A stretch of 64,000 nucleotides of DNA from DASSSQ01 sp963839285. Lineage in GTDB: Bacteria; Actinomycetota; Thermoleophilia; Gaiellales; Gaiellaceae. Made by a program: the position numbers and the translations under genes. This document shows positions 45,846 to 54,230 of this stretch, piece by piece. The notes beneath the pieces were generated by a model that saw only the letters and a program-made list of their open reading frames with translations, was not told the DNA's origin and made no database searches. The stretch lies in NCBI GenBank assembly GCA_963839285.1, contig CAWIUN010000021.1, positions 124,001 through 188,000 of the forward strand, written 5' to 3'. Positions within the stretch are counted from its first letter, which is position 1. Each line of letters begins with the position of its first letter.

Positions 45846-46787
45846 TCACGGCCCGCAGAGCGCCTCGACCTCCTCCTCGGTCGGCATGTCGTCGGCGCAG
45901 CCGAGCCGCGAGGCGACGAGCGCCCCGGCAGCGTTCGCGAAGCGGATCGTCCGCCCGAGCTCCCAGCCGGAGAGCAGCCCGTGGCAGAGCGCGCCGCCGA
46001 AGGCGTCGCCCGCGCCGAGGCCGTTGACGACCTCGACCGGGATCGGCGCCTCGGTCACCTCCTCGCCGGCCCGGTTCGCCGCGAGGACGCCCTCGGGGCC
46101 GAGCTTGACGACCGCGAGCTCGACGCCGAGCTCGAGGAGCGCCTTCGCCGTGTCCGACGGTGACAGCTCGCCGACGAGCGGGACTGCCTCGGTGCGACCG
46201 CCGACGGCGACCGTCGCCCGCCGCACGGCCTCGCGCCCGTAGCGGCCCGCGTCGGCCTCGGCGCCCCAGAACATCGGCCGGTAGTCGAGGTCGTGGACGG
46301 TGATCGCCCGGCGGCCGCGCGCCTCGAGCGCCGCCAGCGTCGCGGCCCGCGACGGCTCGGCCGAGAGCCCGGTGCCGGTCGTCCAGAAGAGCGGCACCGA
46401 CGCGATCTCGTCGAGGTCGAGCTCGCCGGGCTCGAGCGTCATGTCCGGCGCGGTCGGCTCGCGGTAGAAGAGGAGCGGGAAGTGGTCTGGCGGGAAGATC
46501 TCGCAGAAGACGACCGGCGTCCGCAGGCTCGGGTGCGTGCCGACCCGCGACGGGTCGACGCCGAACCCCTCCATCGCCTGCCGCACGTAGGGGCCGAACG
46601 GGTCGTCGCCGACCTTCGTGATCACGCCGCTCCGGCGCCCGAGCCTCGCCGCGGCGACCGCGACGTTCGTGGCGGAGCCGCCGAGCAGCTTCCTGAACGT
46701 GCGCACCTCGGCGAGCGGCACGCCGATCTGCTCGGGGTAGAGGTCGACCCCGACCCGGCCCATCGTCAGAACCTCGACCGCGCTCAC
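45846..46787 (-). CDS. iolC: PfkB family sugar kinase, IolC-like (5-dehydro-2-deoxygluconokinase)
   Basis: This 313-residue ribokinase-family protein opens MGRVGVDLYPEQ and has FRKLLGGSATNVAVAAARLG, the pattern of IolC-type kinases. The catalytic GLGAGDAFGGALCHGL lies near residue 255. It should phosphorylate 2-deoxy-5-keto-gluconate in myo-inositol catabolism or a related keto-sugar. Divergent from the SorC regulator with a 181-nt gap. No other iol gene adjoins it, so the exact substrate is inferred. Confidence 0.8.
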   Translation of the reverse strand: MSAVEVLTMGRVGVDLYPEQIGVPLAEVRTFRKLLGGSATNVAVAAARLGRRSGVITKVGDDPFGPYVRQAMEGFGVDPSRVGTHPSLRTPVVFCEIFPPDHFPLLFYREPTAPDMTLEPGELDLDEIASVPLFWTTGTGLSAEPSRAATLAALEARGRRAITVHDLDYRPMFWGAEADAGRYGREAVRRATVAVGGRTEAVPLVGELSPSDTAKALLELGVELAVVKLGPEGVLAANRAGEEVTEAPIPVEVVNGLGAGDAFGGALCHGLLSGWELGRTIRFANAAGALVASRLGCADDMPTEEEVEALCGP

Positions 46788-46942
46788 GAGACGAGGGTGA
46801 CCCTATTGCGGTTCCGCCGCCCGTGCAGGGGTCATCGTGTCGAAGGTCCCGTTCGGGCCGATTCACGGCGTCGTCACGGGTTCCGGCACCGAGACGCGAG
46901 CACGTCGACCTCATGCGTCGCGAACATTCCTGCAGGGCCGCC

Positions 46943-46964
46943 GCTCATCTGTGCCAGGATGAGC
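46943..46964. promoter_or_regulatory. inverted repeat before the SorC-family gene
   Basis: GCTCATC, 8 nt, GATGAGC, ending 4 nt before the ATG. It covers the ribosome-site position and could be the regulator's own operator. Confidence 0.4.
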
Positions 46965-46968
46965 ACGT

Positions 46969-47787
46969 ATGAGCGAATCGACGCTCGCGCACGTCGCGCG
47001 CCTCTACTACGTCCGCGGCCTGACCAAGCTCGAGATCGCCGAGTGGCTGGGGATCTCCCGCTTCAAGGTGGCGCGGCTGCTCGACCAGGCCCGCGACGAG
47101 GGGATCGTGCGGGTCGAGATCGCCGACCCGGTGCCGGTCGACGACGAGCTCTCGCACGCGCTCGAGCAGGCCTTCGACCTGCGGATGGCCGTCGTCGTCC
47201 CGGAGGAGCTCGTCGCCCAGGCCGCGGCGGCGTGGCTGCCGGAGCTGCTCCACCCCGGCGACGTGCTCGGCGTCGCCTGGGGCCACACGCTCTCGCAGGT
47301 CGCGGAGCACCTGGCGGTGCAGGACTTCGAGCTGCCCGTCGTCCAGATCTGCGGCGCGATCGCGGGCTACGGGCGCGGCACGAGCCCGGCCGAGGTCGCG
47401 CTCCGCTTCACCGAGAAGCTCGGCGGGCCGCTCTACCCGCTCCCCGTGCCCGCGCTGACCAGCAGCCAGACGCGTCGCGACCTGCTCGCCAATCCGGCCG
47501 TCGAGCCGACGATCGAGATGTTCGACCAGATCTCGGTCGCGATCGTCGGCATCGGCGTCCGCCCGAAGGGCAAGGGTCATGTGCTCGTGCACGTCTTCGA
47601 CGAGCAGGGTCGGTTCGAGAGCGATCTCGACGCGATCGCGCTCTCGATCGACCAGCTCGCGAGCGTGCGCCTGATGGCGGCCGCGGGCGGCTCCCGCAAG
47701 CAGAAGGCCGTGCTCGGTGCGCTCCGCACCGGCTTCGTCGACGTGCTCGTCACCGACGAGAGCTGCGCGAGGTACGCGCTCGGGTGA
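46969..47787 (+). CDS. SorC/DeoR-type sugar-binding transcriptional regulator
   Basis: This 272-residue regulator has an N-terminal helix-turn-helix (YVRGLTKLEIAEWLGISRFK, then VARLL) and a SorC sugar-binding domain with DVLGVAWGHTLSQVAEHL and VVQICGAIAG. It should sense a phosphorylated sugar. It is divergent from the IolC-like kinase, its most likely target, with a dyad upstream of its own start. Confidence 0.85.
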   Translation: MSESTLAHVARLYYVRGLTKLEIAEWLGISRFKVARLLDQARDEGIVRVEIADPVPVDDELSHALEQAFDLRMAVVVPEELVAQAAAAWLPELLHPGDVLGVAWGHTLSQVAEHLAVQDFELPVVQICGAIAGYGRGTSPAEVALRFTEKLGGPLYPLPVPALTSSQTRRDLLANPAVEPTIEMFDQISVAIVGIGVRPKGKGHVLVHVFDEQGRFESDLDAIALSIDQLASVRLMAAAGGSRKQKAVLGALRTGFVDVLVTDESCARYALG

Positions 47788-47897
47788 GGTCACCGGCCGC
47801 CGCGGCGGCCCTCCACGGGCTGAGCCCGCGCCTCCCGGACGTCGGCTCGGCCGTCACCGACCCGTGCGGCCGGGGAGCTCGAGCCCGGAGTCTGCCT

Positions 47898-47922
47898 GGA
47901 GGGCCGGTCGCACCGGCCCTCC
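47898..47922. terminator. bidirectional terminator hairpin
   Basis: An 11-bp stem GGAGGGCCGGT/ACCGGCCCTCC with a CGC loop, between two convergent genes. Confidence 0.65.
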
Positions 47923-47931
47923 CGGCTCGAC

Positions 47932-48240
47932 TCAGCAGGCGCCCGGCTTGTCGCCGTGCCGAAGGTGGGCCTTCACGGCCGGCTGGGCGATCCGGATCGT
48001 GTGCCCCTTGTGGCAGATGACGACCTTGTGGCGACCGTACTGCTTGCCACCGGAGCCGTACTGGTACTCGGCCGAGCTCGGCGACGAAGCCTTCGCGTGC
48101 GTCTTGGCCGTCTTACCGAGGGCCTTTCCCTTCCCCTTGCCCGGGTTCGCGGCCGAGACTCCGGCGAGCGCCGCGACGCAGATCGCGACCACCACTGCCA
48201 GCGCCACCACGGCTCCCGTCCTCAGCTTCCTGTTCGGCAT
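47932..48240 (-). CDS. secreted protein with C-terminal VxICHKG...HLRHGD motif
   Basis: This 102-residue protein has a signal peptide (about residues 1-30), a basic Gly/Lys linker, and the terminal motif HKVVICHKGHTIRI followed by AVKAHLRHGDKPGAC. The two Cys and several His suggest a metal-binding or disulfide-closed knot. The motif occurs as a terminal unit on various exported bacterial proteins; its role is not established. AGGAAGGA precedes the ATG. The start lies inside the 3' end of the upstream ligase-like gene. Confidence 0.65.
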   Translation of the reverse strand: MPNRKLRTGAVVALAVVVAICVAALAGVSAANPGKGKGKALGKTAKTHAKASSPSSAEYQYGSGGKQYGRHKVVICHKGHTIRIAQPAVKAHLRHGDKPGAC

Positions 48241-49480
48241 CGGTTCCTTCCTGACGTCGGGTCGTTCCCCCAGAAGATGCCGCCGGCGGCCGAAACTTGC
48301 GCTCCCGTGGCCCGGCGGCCGCGGCCAGGCAGGCGAGGCCGGCGACGGTGACCGCGGGCATCTCCCAGTCCCAGTCTAGGCCGGCGTGGAGGAGGAAGGT
48401 GGTCGCCCCGCCGAGCGCGGCCGCCCGGACGACCGTGCGCGGCGCCGTCACCGCCGCGACGACGGGCGGCACGAGGGCCGCGAGCACGAGCAGCAGGCCG
48501 ACCGCGCCGAGCTCGGCCAGCGACTCGAGGTAGAGGCTGTGGGCGTCGAGCGCGCCGCCCCAGCGGGCGAGGTCGCCCCACTGCGCCCAGGCGAGGTCGA
48601 AGGTGCCGGCGCCTCCGCCGAGGAGCGGGTGCGCGAGCGCGGCGCGCCAGGCGGCGTGCCAGTAGTCGCCACGCGCCTCGAGCGACGCGGGCGCGGAGAC
48701 GGCTGTCCAGGCCGACAGCGCCAGCAGCCCGAGTGCGGCCGCACCGACCGCCGCCGCTGCCGCACGCCGTCCACGGCATGCGGTCGCCACGACGACGAGG
48801 CCGGCGGCGGCCGCCGCCCACGACGCACGGCTCTGGGTGAGCGCGAGCGCCGTCGCGAGCACGACGACGGCCGCGGCCGGCAGCGCGAGCGCGGTCCCGC
48901 GAACCGGCCTCGCGAGCCCTGCCGCGACGACGAGCCCGATCGCGCAGAGGACCCCGAGCGCGTTCGCGTAGCCGAGCGGGTGGGCGAGCAGCGAGCCCTG
49001 CGCGTCCGAGGCGTGGACGCCGACGAGCGCCCGGTCGGCGAGGCTGTAGGCGGCGACGCCGGCCGTGCCCGCGGCGACGCCGAGCAGCAGGCCCGCCGAG
49101 CCTCCCGCCGTCGCGAGGACGACGAAGGCGAGCGCGGCGGCGAGGTAGACAGGCGTTCGCACGGCCTCTTGCAGGGATGTCTGCGGCTCGCCCGACCACG
49201 CCCACGAGAGCGCCGTCCAGCCCGTCGAGGCGGCGAGCCCGGCCACGAGCGCGACAGCGGCCCGCGCCGGGCGCCCCCGGCCGCACAGGAGCAGCGCCAG
49301 CCCGGCGACCGCCGCGAAACCGGCGGCGGCCCAGGGCCAGCTGCGCGGGAAGAAGCCGCCCTGGTCGGCGGCGAGCAGCGCGGTGCCGGCGGCCGCCGTG
49401 AGCGCCGCGAAGACCTGCCTGCGTGGACTGTCTCGGACCCGCTGCAGCGGATCGCGAGAGACGGGCGACGTCGTCGACAT
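48113..49480 (-). CDS. O-antigen ligase-family (WaaL-like) membrane protein
   Basis: This 455-residue protein has about 11 helices, the extracellular loop with TQSRASWAAAAAG, and the Wzy_C-type GDYWHAAWRAALAHPLLGGG plus DAHSLYLESLAELG. The family ligates or polymerises surface glycans. The last about 60 residues after GPRERKF are basic, low-complexity and overlap the next gene by 128 nt, so the real C-terminus may be near 48290 with a missed stop. Start is ATG 49480. Confidence 0.78.
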   Translation of the reverse strand: MSTTSPVSRDPLQRVRDSPRRQVFAALTAAAGTALLAADQGGFFPRSWPWAAAGFAAVAGLALLLCGRGRPARAAVALVAGLAASTGWTALSWAWSGEPQTSLQEAVRTPVYLAAALAFVVLATAGGSAGLLLGVAAGTAGVAAYSLADRALVGVHASDAQGSLLAHPLGYANALGVLCAIGLVVAAGLARPVRGTALALPAAAVVVLATALALTQSRASWAAAAAGLVVVATACRGRRAAAAAVGAAALGLLALSAWTAVSAPASLEARGDYWHAAWRAALAHPLLGGGAGTFDLAWAQWGDLARWGGALDAHSLYLESLAELGAVGLLLVLAALVPPVVAAVTAPRTVVRAAALGGATTFLLHAGLDWDWEMPAVTVAGLACLAAAAGPRERKFRPPAASSGGTTRRQEGTDAEQEAEDGSRGGAGSGGRDLRRGARRSLGREPGQGEGKGPR

Positions 49481-49547
49481 GGTCGCGATTCTTCACCGCG
49501 GCTAGGCTGTCGCGCGGGAGCAGCGGCGTTCGCAGAGCGAGCCGGCC

Positions 49548-49813
49548 GTGATCGTCCTCTACAGCGCTGCGGGGCTCGCGGTCGCCTTCGCCCTCGTGAT
49601 CGCGTCCCCGCCCTCGCGTTCCTTCGGGCGGCCGACTCGGGGACGAGTCCGGCGGGCGTTCTCTGGGCGCTGCTCGGCCTCGGCTGGATCGCGCTCCTGC
49701 TGCAGGGCGTCGTCCGCAGCCGGGAGCTGCGTGGTCGGTTCGGGTTTCTCCTCTTCGGGTGGCTGCCGCCGCGTGCCGCCGCCGTCCGTCGCGTCGCCGC
49801 CCGGGTGCGCTGA
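49548..49813 (+). CDS. small two-helix membrane protein (frameshifted)
   Basis: From GTG 49548 the frame reads LYSAAGLAVAFALVIA and then shifts near 49598. The other frame continues PALAFLRAADSGTSPAGVLW and ALLGLGWIALLLQGVV to the stop at 49813, about 88 residues with two helices and a basic tail. Here a base appears lost rather than gained. Function unknown. Confidence 0.5.
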
Positions 49814-49919
49814 CACTCATGGGTCGCGGCAGGCGGCGGCCGCAGAGGGTCGGCGCCTGCCGGTCGACGCCGGGGACGTCGGGGGCGGCCCGTGCGGGCC
49901 GCCCCTCCGGATGTCTGCT

Positions 49920-50537
49920 TCAGGAGCCGACGACCGGCGTCGCCATGCTCCAGATCCTCCCCGACACGGCCGCGCAGTTGAAGGTCAGCTGCGGAAGCTC
50001 GACCTCGATCGCCTTGCCGGCCGCGACCGCGTCGTCGATCTGCGTGTCCGTCACGAGGTGCTCGTTCGCGGCCGCCGCGCTGGTGAAGAGCACCAGCACG
50101 GGCTCCCACGCGAAGTTGAAGTCGGCGCCGCCGGGAAAGTCGCCGACGTGGTCGTGGCCGAGCACGCCGCTGTCGTAGGTGTCCCAGCCGTTCGCCGTGG
50201 CGATCGATGCCGCCGCACCGGCGACCTCGTCGCCGTGGCTGGGGCAGTTCTCCGCCGGGTAGTGCATGCAGTTGAGCGTCGTCGCCGCGGTCGTTCCGCG
50301 GGGGTAGACGACGATGTACAGCGGCGACCAGGCGCGCGGATTGGCCTTCATCGGCGCCTTGCCGGGCGTGAGCAGGTAGCCGATCTGCCCCGCGTTCTCC
50401 GCGTTGTAGAACGGCTCGAGCGTTGCACCGTGGAAGCTCCGCTCCCCCGTCGGAACCGACGGGTCGGCCGCAGCGATCGCGCTGCTCGCGAGCACCGCGA
50501 TCGACGCCAGCAGGACCAGCATCAGAATGCGCCGCAA
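49920..50537 (-). CDS. secreted protein of unknown function
   Basis: This 205-residue protein has a signal peptide (about residues 1-22) and no recognised domain. Its conserved-looking parts are PLYIVVYPRGTTAATTLNCM and VLGHDHVGDFPGGADFNF, with several His, Asp and Cys residues. The start is placed at TTG 50537, because AAGGAGG lies eight bases before it; the in-frame GTG three codons earlier touches that site. It stands alone. Confidence 0.6.
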   Translation of the reverse strand: MRRILMLVLLASIAVLASSAIAAADPSVPTGERSFHGATLEPFYNAENAGQIGYLLTPGKAPMKANPRAWSPLYIVVYPRGTTAATTLNCMHYPAENCPSHGDEVAGAAASIATANGWDTYDSGVLGHDHVGDFPGGADFNFAWEPVLVLFTSAAAANEHLVTDTQIDDAVAAGKAIEVELPQLTFNCAAVSGRIWSMATPVVGS

Positions 50538-50786
50538 CGTCTTCACCCTCCTTGGTCTGCTCCGCCGCCGCTGCCCCCCGGATTTCACGACCGGGCCGAC
50601 GTCGCGAAGCGAGCAGTCTCTCAAGCCACGGAATGCGATGCAAGTCGGTGTGGCGGGCGGGAGAACCCCCGAACCGGCGCCTCACTCCGCTCCGGCCGCC
50701 ACGCGCGCGCAGGCACCGCGAGAGGCGGGTGGCGCACCTACGGCGCGCCGATGGCCCTCCTTCGAGCGTGAACGCAGCCCGCTCGG

Positions 50787-51593
50787 GTGCTGCGGCCGGC
50801 GCCGGCGCCGCCTGTCGTCGTCGCGGTCGTCGACACCGGCATCACGGCCCTCCCCGCACTCGCGGACCGGCTGCTGCCGGGCTGGGACTTCGTCGGCGGC
50901 GACGGCGACGCGGACGACGACAACGGGCATGGGACGGCCGTGGCGAGCGTGGTCGCAGCCGGCCTGACGTCCGCGGGCCCCCTGGCGCGTGCGCCCGCTG
51001 CCGGCTGCTGCCGGTGAAGGTGCTCGACGCCGGCGGCACCGGCGACTGGGGGACGGTCGCCGCCGGCATCACCTGGGCCGCCGACCACGGCGCACGGGTG
51101 ATCAACCTCTCGGTCGGGCTTCCGCATGTCCTCGACCTCGTCGGCGCAGCGGTCGCCCACGCCGTCGGCAAGGGCGCGATCGTGGTGGCTGCGGCCGGCA
51201 ACGACGGCGCCGACGAGACGTTCTACCCCGCCGCCTACGCGGAGCGTCGTCTCGGTCGCCGCGGTCGACCAGAGCGGGCGCCGCTACCCCTGGTCGAACT
51301 TCGGCCGCTGGGTCAGCGTCGCCGCGCCGGGCTGCGCGCGGAGCTCCTGGCTGGTGGGACTCGCCGCGGCCGACTTCTGCGGCACCTCGGCCGCCGCGCC
51401 GCAGGTCACCTCGCTCGCGGCGGTGGCGCTCGCCCTGCATCCGTCGCTGACCGCGCCGTCGTTCGCGGCCGCCCTCGCCGCCTCCGGCGCGCCGCTCCCG
51501 GACGCGGGCACGGCAGCCGGCGGAGTGCTCGACCCGGCTCGCCTGCTCACCGCGCTCGACACCGCAGACCGGGCGCCCGCGACGGGGCGCTGA
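50787..51593 (+). CDS. subtilisin-like serine protease, family S8 (two frameshifts)
   Basis: The catalytic triad is present: Asp in VAVVDTGI, His in NGHGTAVASV, and Ser in CGTSAAAPQV, with VINLSVGL and VAAAGNDGAD between. The frame shifts near 50995 (apparent base loss) and near 51240 (apparent gain); corrected length is about 268 residues, short for S8 and lacking an obvious propeptide. GTG 50787 is the first possible start in frame; a lost N-terminal signal behind a further error cannot be excluded. Confidence 0.72.
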
Positions 51594-51741
51594 GCGCAGG
51601 CGCCGAACGCCGCCGCCTGAGCCCCGCCGTCCGCCGGCGGCGCTCGCCACAGCCGGATTCACTGAACGTGAAACCTGCAGGCGCTGACCTAGAGATTCCG
51701 CTGCTGGACAGCTGCGTGATTCGACGCCACGCGGGCAAAGT

Positions 51742-51768
51742 AAAAACCCCGCGTTCTGCGGGGCTTTT
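51742..51768 (-). terminator. Rho-independent terminator after tRNA-Gly (bidirectional)
   Basis: Stem GCGGGG/CCCCGC with a 5-nt loop; on the minus strand it is followed by a T-run (GGGGTTTTTA). It is the most classical terminator in the window and lies 3 nt past the tRNA-Gly CCA. The other strand also has CTTTT, so it can serve the subtilase side. Confidence 0.85.
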
Positions 51769-51770
51769 GA

Positions 51771-51847
51771 TGGAGCGGCTGATGGGACTCGAACCCACGA
51801 CCTTCTGCATGGCAAGCAGACGCTCTAGCCAACTGAGCTACAGCCGC
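51771..51847 (-). tRNA. tRNA-Gly (GCC)
   Basis: Acceptor GCGGCTG/CAGCCGC, D-arm AGCTCAGTTGGCTAGAGC, anticodon loop with GCC at 51811-51813, T-arm GTGGGTTCGAGTCCCAT, discriminator U and an encoded CCA (51771-51773). Confidence 0.93.
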
Positions 51848-51894
51848 CCGTCGGTTCGGGCCGCAGTATAGCGAGGGTAGAGTCGCGCTCGGCC

Positions 51895-52773
51895 GTGCCC
51901 GCCTCCCCGCCCGCCCGAGACTCACGCGCGTTCGCGGGCCCGGCGCTCGTGCTCGGAGCCGCGGTGTCGGTGCAGGTCGGGGCGGCGATCGCCGTCCATC
52001 TCTTCGGGCGGATCGGGCCGCTCTCGGCCGTCTGGCTGCGGCTCGCGTTCGCGGCCGCGATGCTGCTCGCGGTCTCGCGCGCGCGGCGGCGCGGGCAGGC
52101 TCCGCACGTCGAGCTGCGGGTGGTGCTGCTCTTCGGCGCCGTCGTGGCCGGCATGAACGCGTGCTTCTACCAGGCGATCGACCGGCTGCCGCTCGGGGTC
52201 GCGGTCACGATCGAGTTCCTCGGGCCGCTCGCGGTCGCGGCGGCGGCCTCGCGCCGGCGGCTCGACCTGCTCTGGCTCGGCCTCGCCGGCGCCGGGGTGG
52301 CGGCGCTCTCGTCGCCGACCGCGGACATCGACGCGGTCGGGGCCGTGTTCGCGCTCGCCGCCGGAGCCGGCTGGGCGGCCTTCATCGTCCTCGGCCGGCG
52401 GCTCGGCAGCTCCGGCTCGCTGCTCGACGGGCTCTCGCTCGCGCTCGTCGTCGGCGCCGTCCTGCTGACCCCGGCCGGGATCCTCGGCCGCGAGGGCAGC
52501 CTCCTCTCCCCCGTCTCGCTCGGCCTCGGCGCCGCCGTGGCGCTGCTCTCGGCGGCGCTCCCCTGGGTGCTCGAGCTGTCGGCCCTGCGGCTCGTCTCCT
52601 TCACCGCCTACGGCGTCCTCGTCAGCCTCGAGCCCGCCGTGGCGGCGGTGATCGGCGCGCTCGCGCTCTCGCAGCGGCTCTCGGCGGCCGAGCTCGCGGC
52701 CGTCGTCGCCGTCGTGGTCGCCTCGACCGGAGCCAGCCTGACGACGAGCGCGCCGCGCGCGCAGCAGCCCTAG
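51895..52773 (+). CDS. EamA/RhtA-like drug-metabolite transporter
   Basis: This 292-residue protein has ten helices in two EamA repeats. The first shows FYQAIDRLPLGVAVTIEFLG, and the second ALRLVSFTAYGVLVSLEPA. This matches RhtA-type exporters of threonine/homoserine and similar compounds. GTG start, with TAGAGT 11 nt upstream. It is divergent from tRNA-Gly. Confidence 0.83.
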   Translation: MPASPPARDSRAFAGPALVLGAAVSVQVGAAIAVHLFGRIGPLSAVWLRLAFAAAMLLAVSRARRRGQAPHVELRVVLLFGAVVAGMNACFYQAIDRLPLGVAVTIEFLGPLAVAAAASRRRLDLLWLGLAGAGVAALSSPTADIDAVGAVFALAAGAGWAAFIVLGRRLGSSGSLLDGLSLALVVGAVLLTPAGILGREGSLLSPVSLGLGAAVALLSAALPWVLELSALRLVSFTAYGVLVSLEPAVAAVIGALALSQRLSAAELAAVVAVVVASTGASLTTSAPRAQQP

Positions 52774-53318
52774 AGCTCGATGCGTACGGACGTCCCCAGC
52801 AGGCGTTCAGGCCAGCCAGGGCGTGTGGCATGCTGGTTGCACGTGTGAGGACGCCGGCGCGCCTGCCGCCGCGCCGGGCGGAGTCCGCGGCCACGGCCGA
52901 CGCGCAGCAAGCCTCTGTACCCGGCGGCGTCGAGCGCCTCGTTGACGAGGCGGTCGGCGAGCTCGTTGTGCTCGCGGCGCACGGCCGTGTAGGTGACCGA
53001 GCCGAGGCGGCGGGCGCGACGCGCGGCCTCGAGCGAGAGCTCACGCAGCGCGTCGTTCTTGACCTTGTAGACGCCGGTCATCTGACGCACCATCAGCTCC
53101 GAGTCGGAGACGACCTCGAGCTCGTCGACCCCGAGCTCGGCGGCGCGCTCGAGACCCGCCAGCAGCGCCGAGTACTCGGCGACGTTGTTGGTCGCGATCC
53201 CGATCGCCTCGCCGTGCGCCGCGAGCACGTTCCCGTCCGCGTCCTCGAGCACGTAGCCGTAGGCGGCGGGGCCGGGGTTGCCGCGGGCGCCGCCGTCGGT
53301 GAAGAGGCGCGCCTTCAC
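52770..53318 (-). CDS. ribonuclease HI-like protein with extended C-terminus
   Basis: The RNase H fold carries the acidic tetrad: Asp in LFTDGGARGNPGPA, Glu in NNVAEYSALLAGL, Asp in VVSDSELMV, and Asp in LADRLVNEALD. It degrades RNA in RNA-DNA hybrids. The fold ends near ALDAAGY (about residue 137); about 45 basic residues follow that read through the two-block repeat and are probably not native, so a stop lost to an indel is likely. The GTG start overlaps the YqfO-like gene as GTGA. Confidence 0.8.
   Translation of the reverse strand: MKARLFTDGGARGNPGPAAYGYVLEDADGNVLAAHGEAIGIATNNVAEYSALLAGLERAAELGVDELEVVSDSELMVRQMTGVYKVKNDALRELSLEAARRARRLGSVTYTAVRREHNELADRLVNEALDAAGYRGLLRVGRGRGLRPARRQARRRPHTCNQHATRPGWPERLLGTSVRIEL
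52779..52857 (+). repeat. two-block intergenic element, copy B
   Basis: Block 1 is GATGCGTAC-GGACGTCCCC (52779-52797). Block 2 is 27 bp (52831-52857), identical to 39731-39757. The spacer is 33 nt, against 49 nt in copy A. It lies between the exporter and RNase HI genes. Confidence 0.6.
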
Positions 53319-53630
53319 GGCTCGAGCAGCTGGTAGACGTCGAAGGCGGGCTGCTCGTAGGGGTGCGACTCGCGCAGGGCCGAGACGACGGCGTCGCGGG
53401 CATCGTCGGGGAAGACCGTCTCGAGCCGGAGCTCCGACGACCCGCTCCTCACGACCGACCTCGCCGATCGCCGGGTCGGTGCCGGCGCCCGCGAGGAAGG
53501 TGCCCGTGCCGGCCGTGTACCAGGAGCAGCGCTCGTAGTCGCCGATCCGGCCCGCGCCCGCCGCGAAGAGCGCGTCGCGCACCTGCTCGAGCGCCTCGCG
53601 CGGCACGAAGACGACGAGCTTGCAGGTCAC
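53315..53630 (-). CDS. YqfO/NIF3 C-terminal-like (CutA-fold) domain protein (frameshifted)
   Basis: The protein reads KLVVFVPREALEQVRDALFA, then AGAGRIGDYERCSWYTAGTG and TGTFL, the pattern of the domain inserted in NIF3/YqfO proteins, here alone. After a one-base gain near 53445 the frame continues LRLETVFPDDARDAVVSAL to PYEQPAFDVYQLLEP, about 104 residues. The GTGA overlap couples it to RNase HI. The fold resembles PII/CutA; a metal- or ligand-sensing role is possible. Confidence 0.75.
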
Positions 53631-53665
53631 GTTTCCATCCCCGAGCCCGCGGGCACGCCCGATGC

Positions 53666-54043
53666 ATGGCGACTATCAACGTCTCTCCGAGGAACACCCC
53701 CGCCGAGCGGGCCGGCGACCGGATCGAAGTCGAGGTCGACGAGGCGATCACGGTGCTCGCGTCGACCCTCGAGGACTGGGCCGCCCAGCGCGGCGACTGG
53801 GAGTTCGAGCTCCGCGAGGGGCACGAGTTCGACCGGGCCAACAACGTCGAGGCGCGCCTGCTCTACGTCGACGGCGCGCAGACCTCGTCGCTGTCGTTCC
53901 GGCTCGAGCAGCTCGACACGGCCGACGACACCGGCCAGGAGCTGGTGCTCCGCTTCGAGGAGCGCGACGGGATCGCGAAGCTCGCGCGGCTGACCGCGAA
54001 CGGGCTCGACGTCGAGCTGCACCACATCCTCACCTACACCTAG
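53666..54043 (+). CDS. conserved hypothetical protein
   Basis: This 125-residue soluble, acidic protein begins ATINVSPRNTPAERAGDRIE and contains RLLYVDGAQTSSLSFRLEQL. No domain is recognised. Start ATG 53666 was chosen over an overlapping ATG at 53662 in another frame because the long frame matches. It is divergent from the YqfO-like gene, with 35 nt between starts. Confidence 0.6.
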   Translation: MATINVSPRNTPAERAGDRIEVEVDEAITVLASTLEDWAAQRGDWEFELREGHEFDRANNVEARLLYVDGAQTSSLSFRLEQLDTADDTGQELVLRFEERDGIAKLARLTANGLDVELHHILTYT

Positions 54044-54109
54044 CGGCCGGCGGAGCCGGAGGCGCGCCGGCGCGGCCGGGGATGGCCCGCATGGACATGT
54101 CCGTGTACC

Positions 54110-54126
54110 CCCCACCCTGGGTGGGG
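54110..54126 (+). terminator. terminator hairpin
   Basis: CCCCACC-CTG-GGTGGGG followed by CTTC, about 65 nt after the stop at 54043. A second imperfect dyad (TCACGGT...ACCGTGA) and a tandem CGTGCCGAT repeat follow before 54220. Confidence 0.55.
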
Positions 54127-54230
54127 CTTCAGACCCGCCTCCCTCACGGTCGAGCCTAGCGGCGAAACCGTGACGGAGGTGTGACACGGTCGTGCCGATT
54201 TCGTGCCGATCGGTCACCAGGCGTCTGCGG

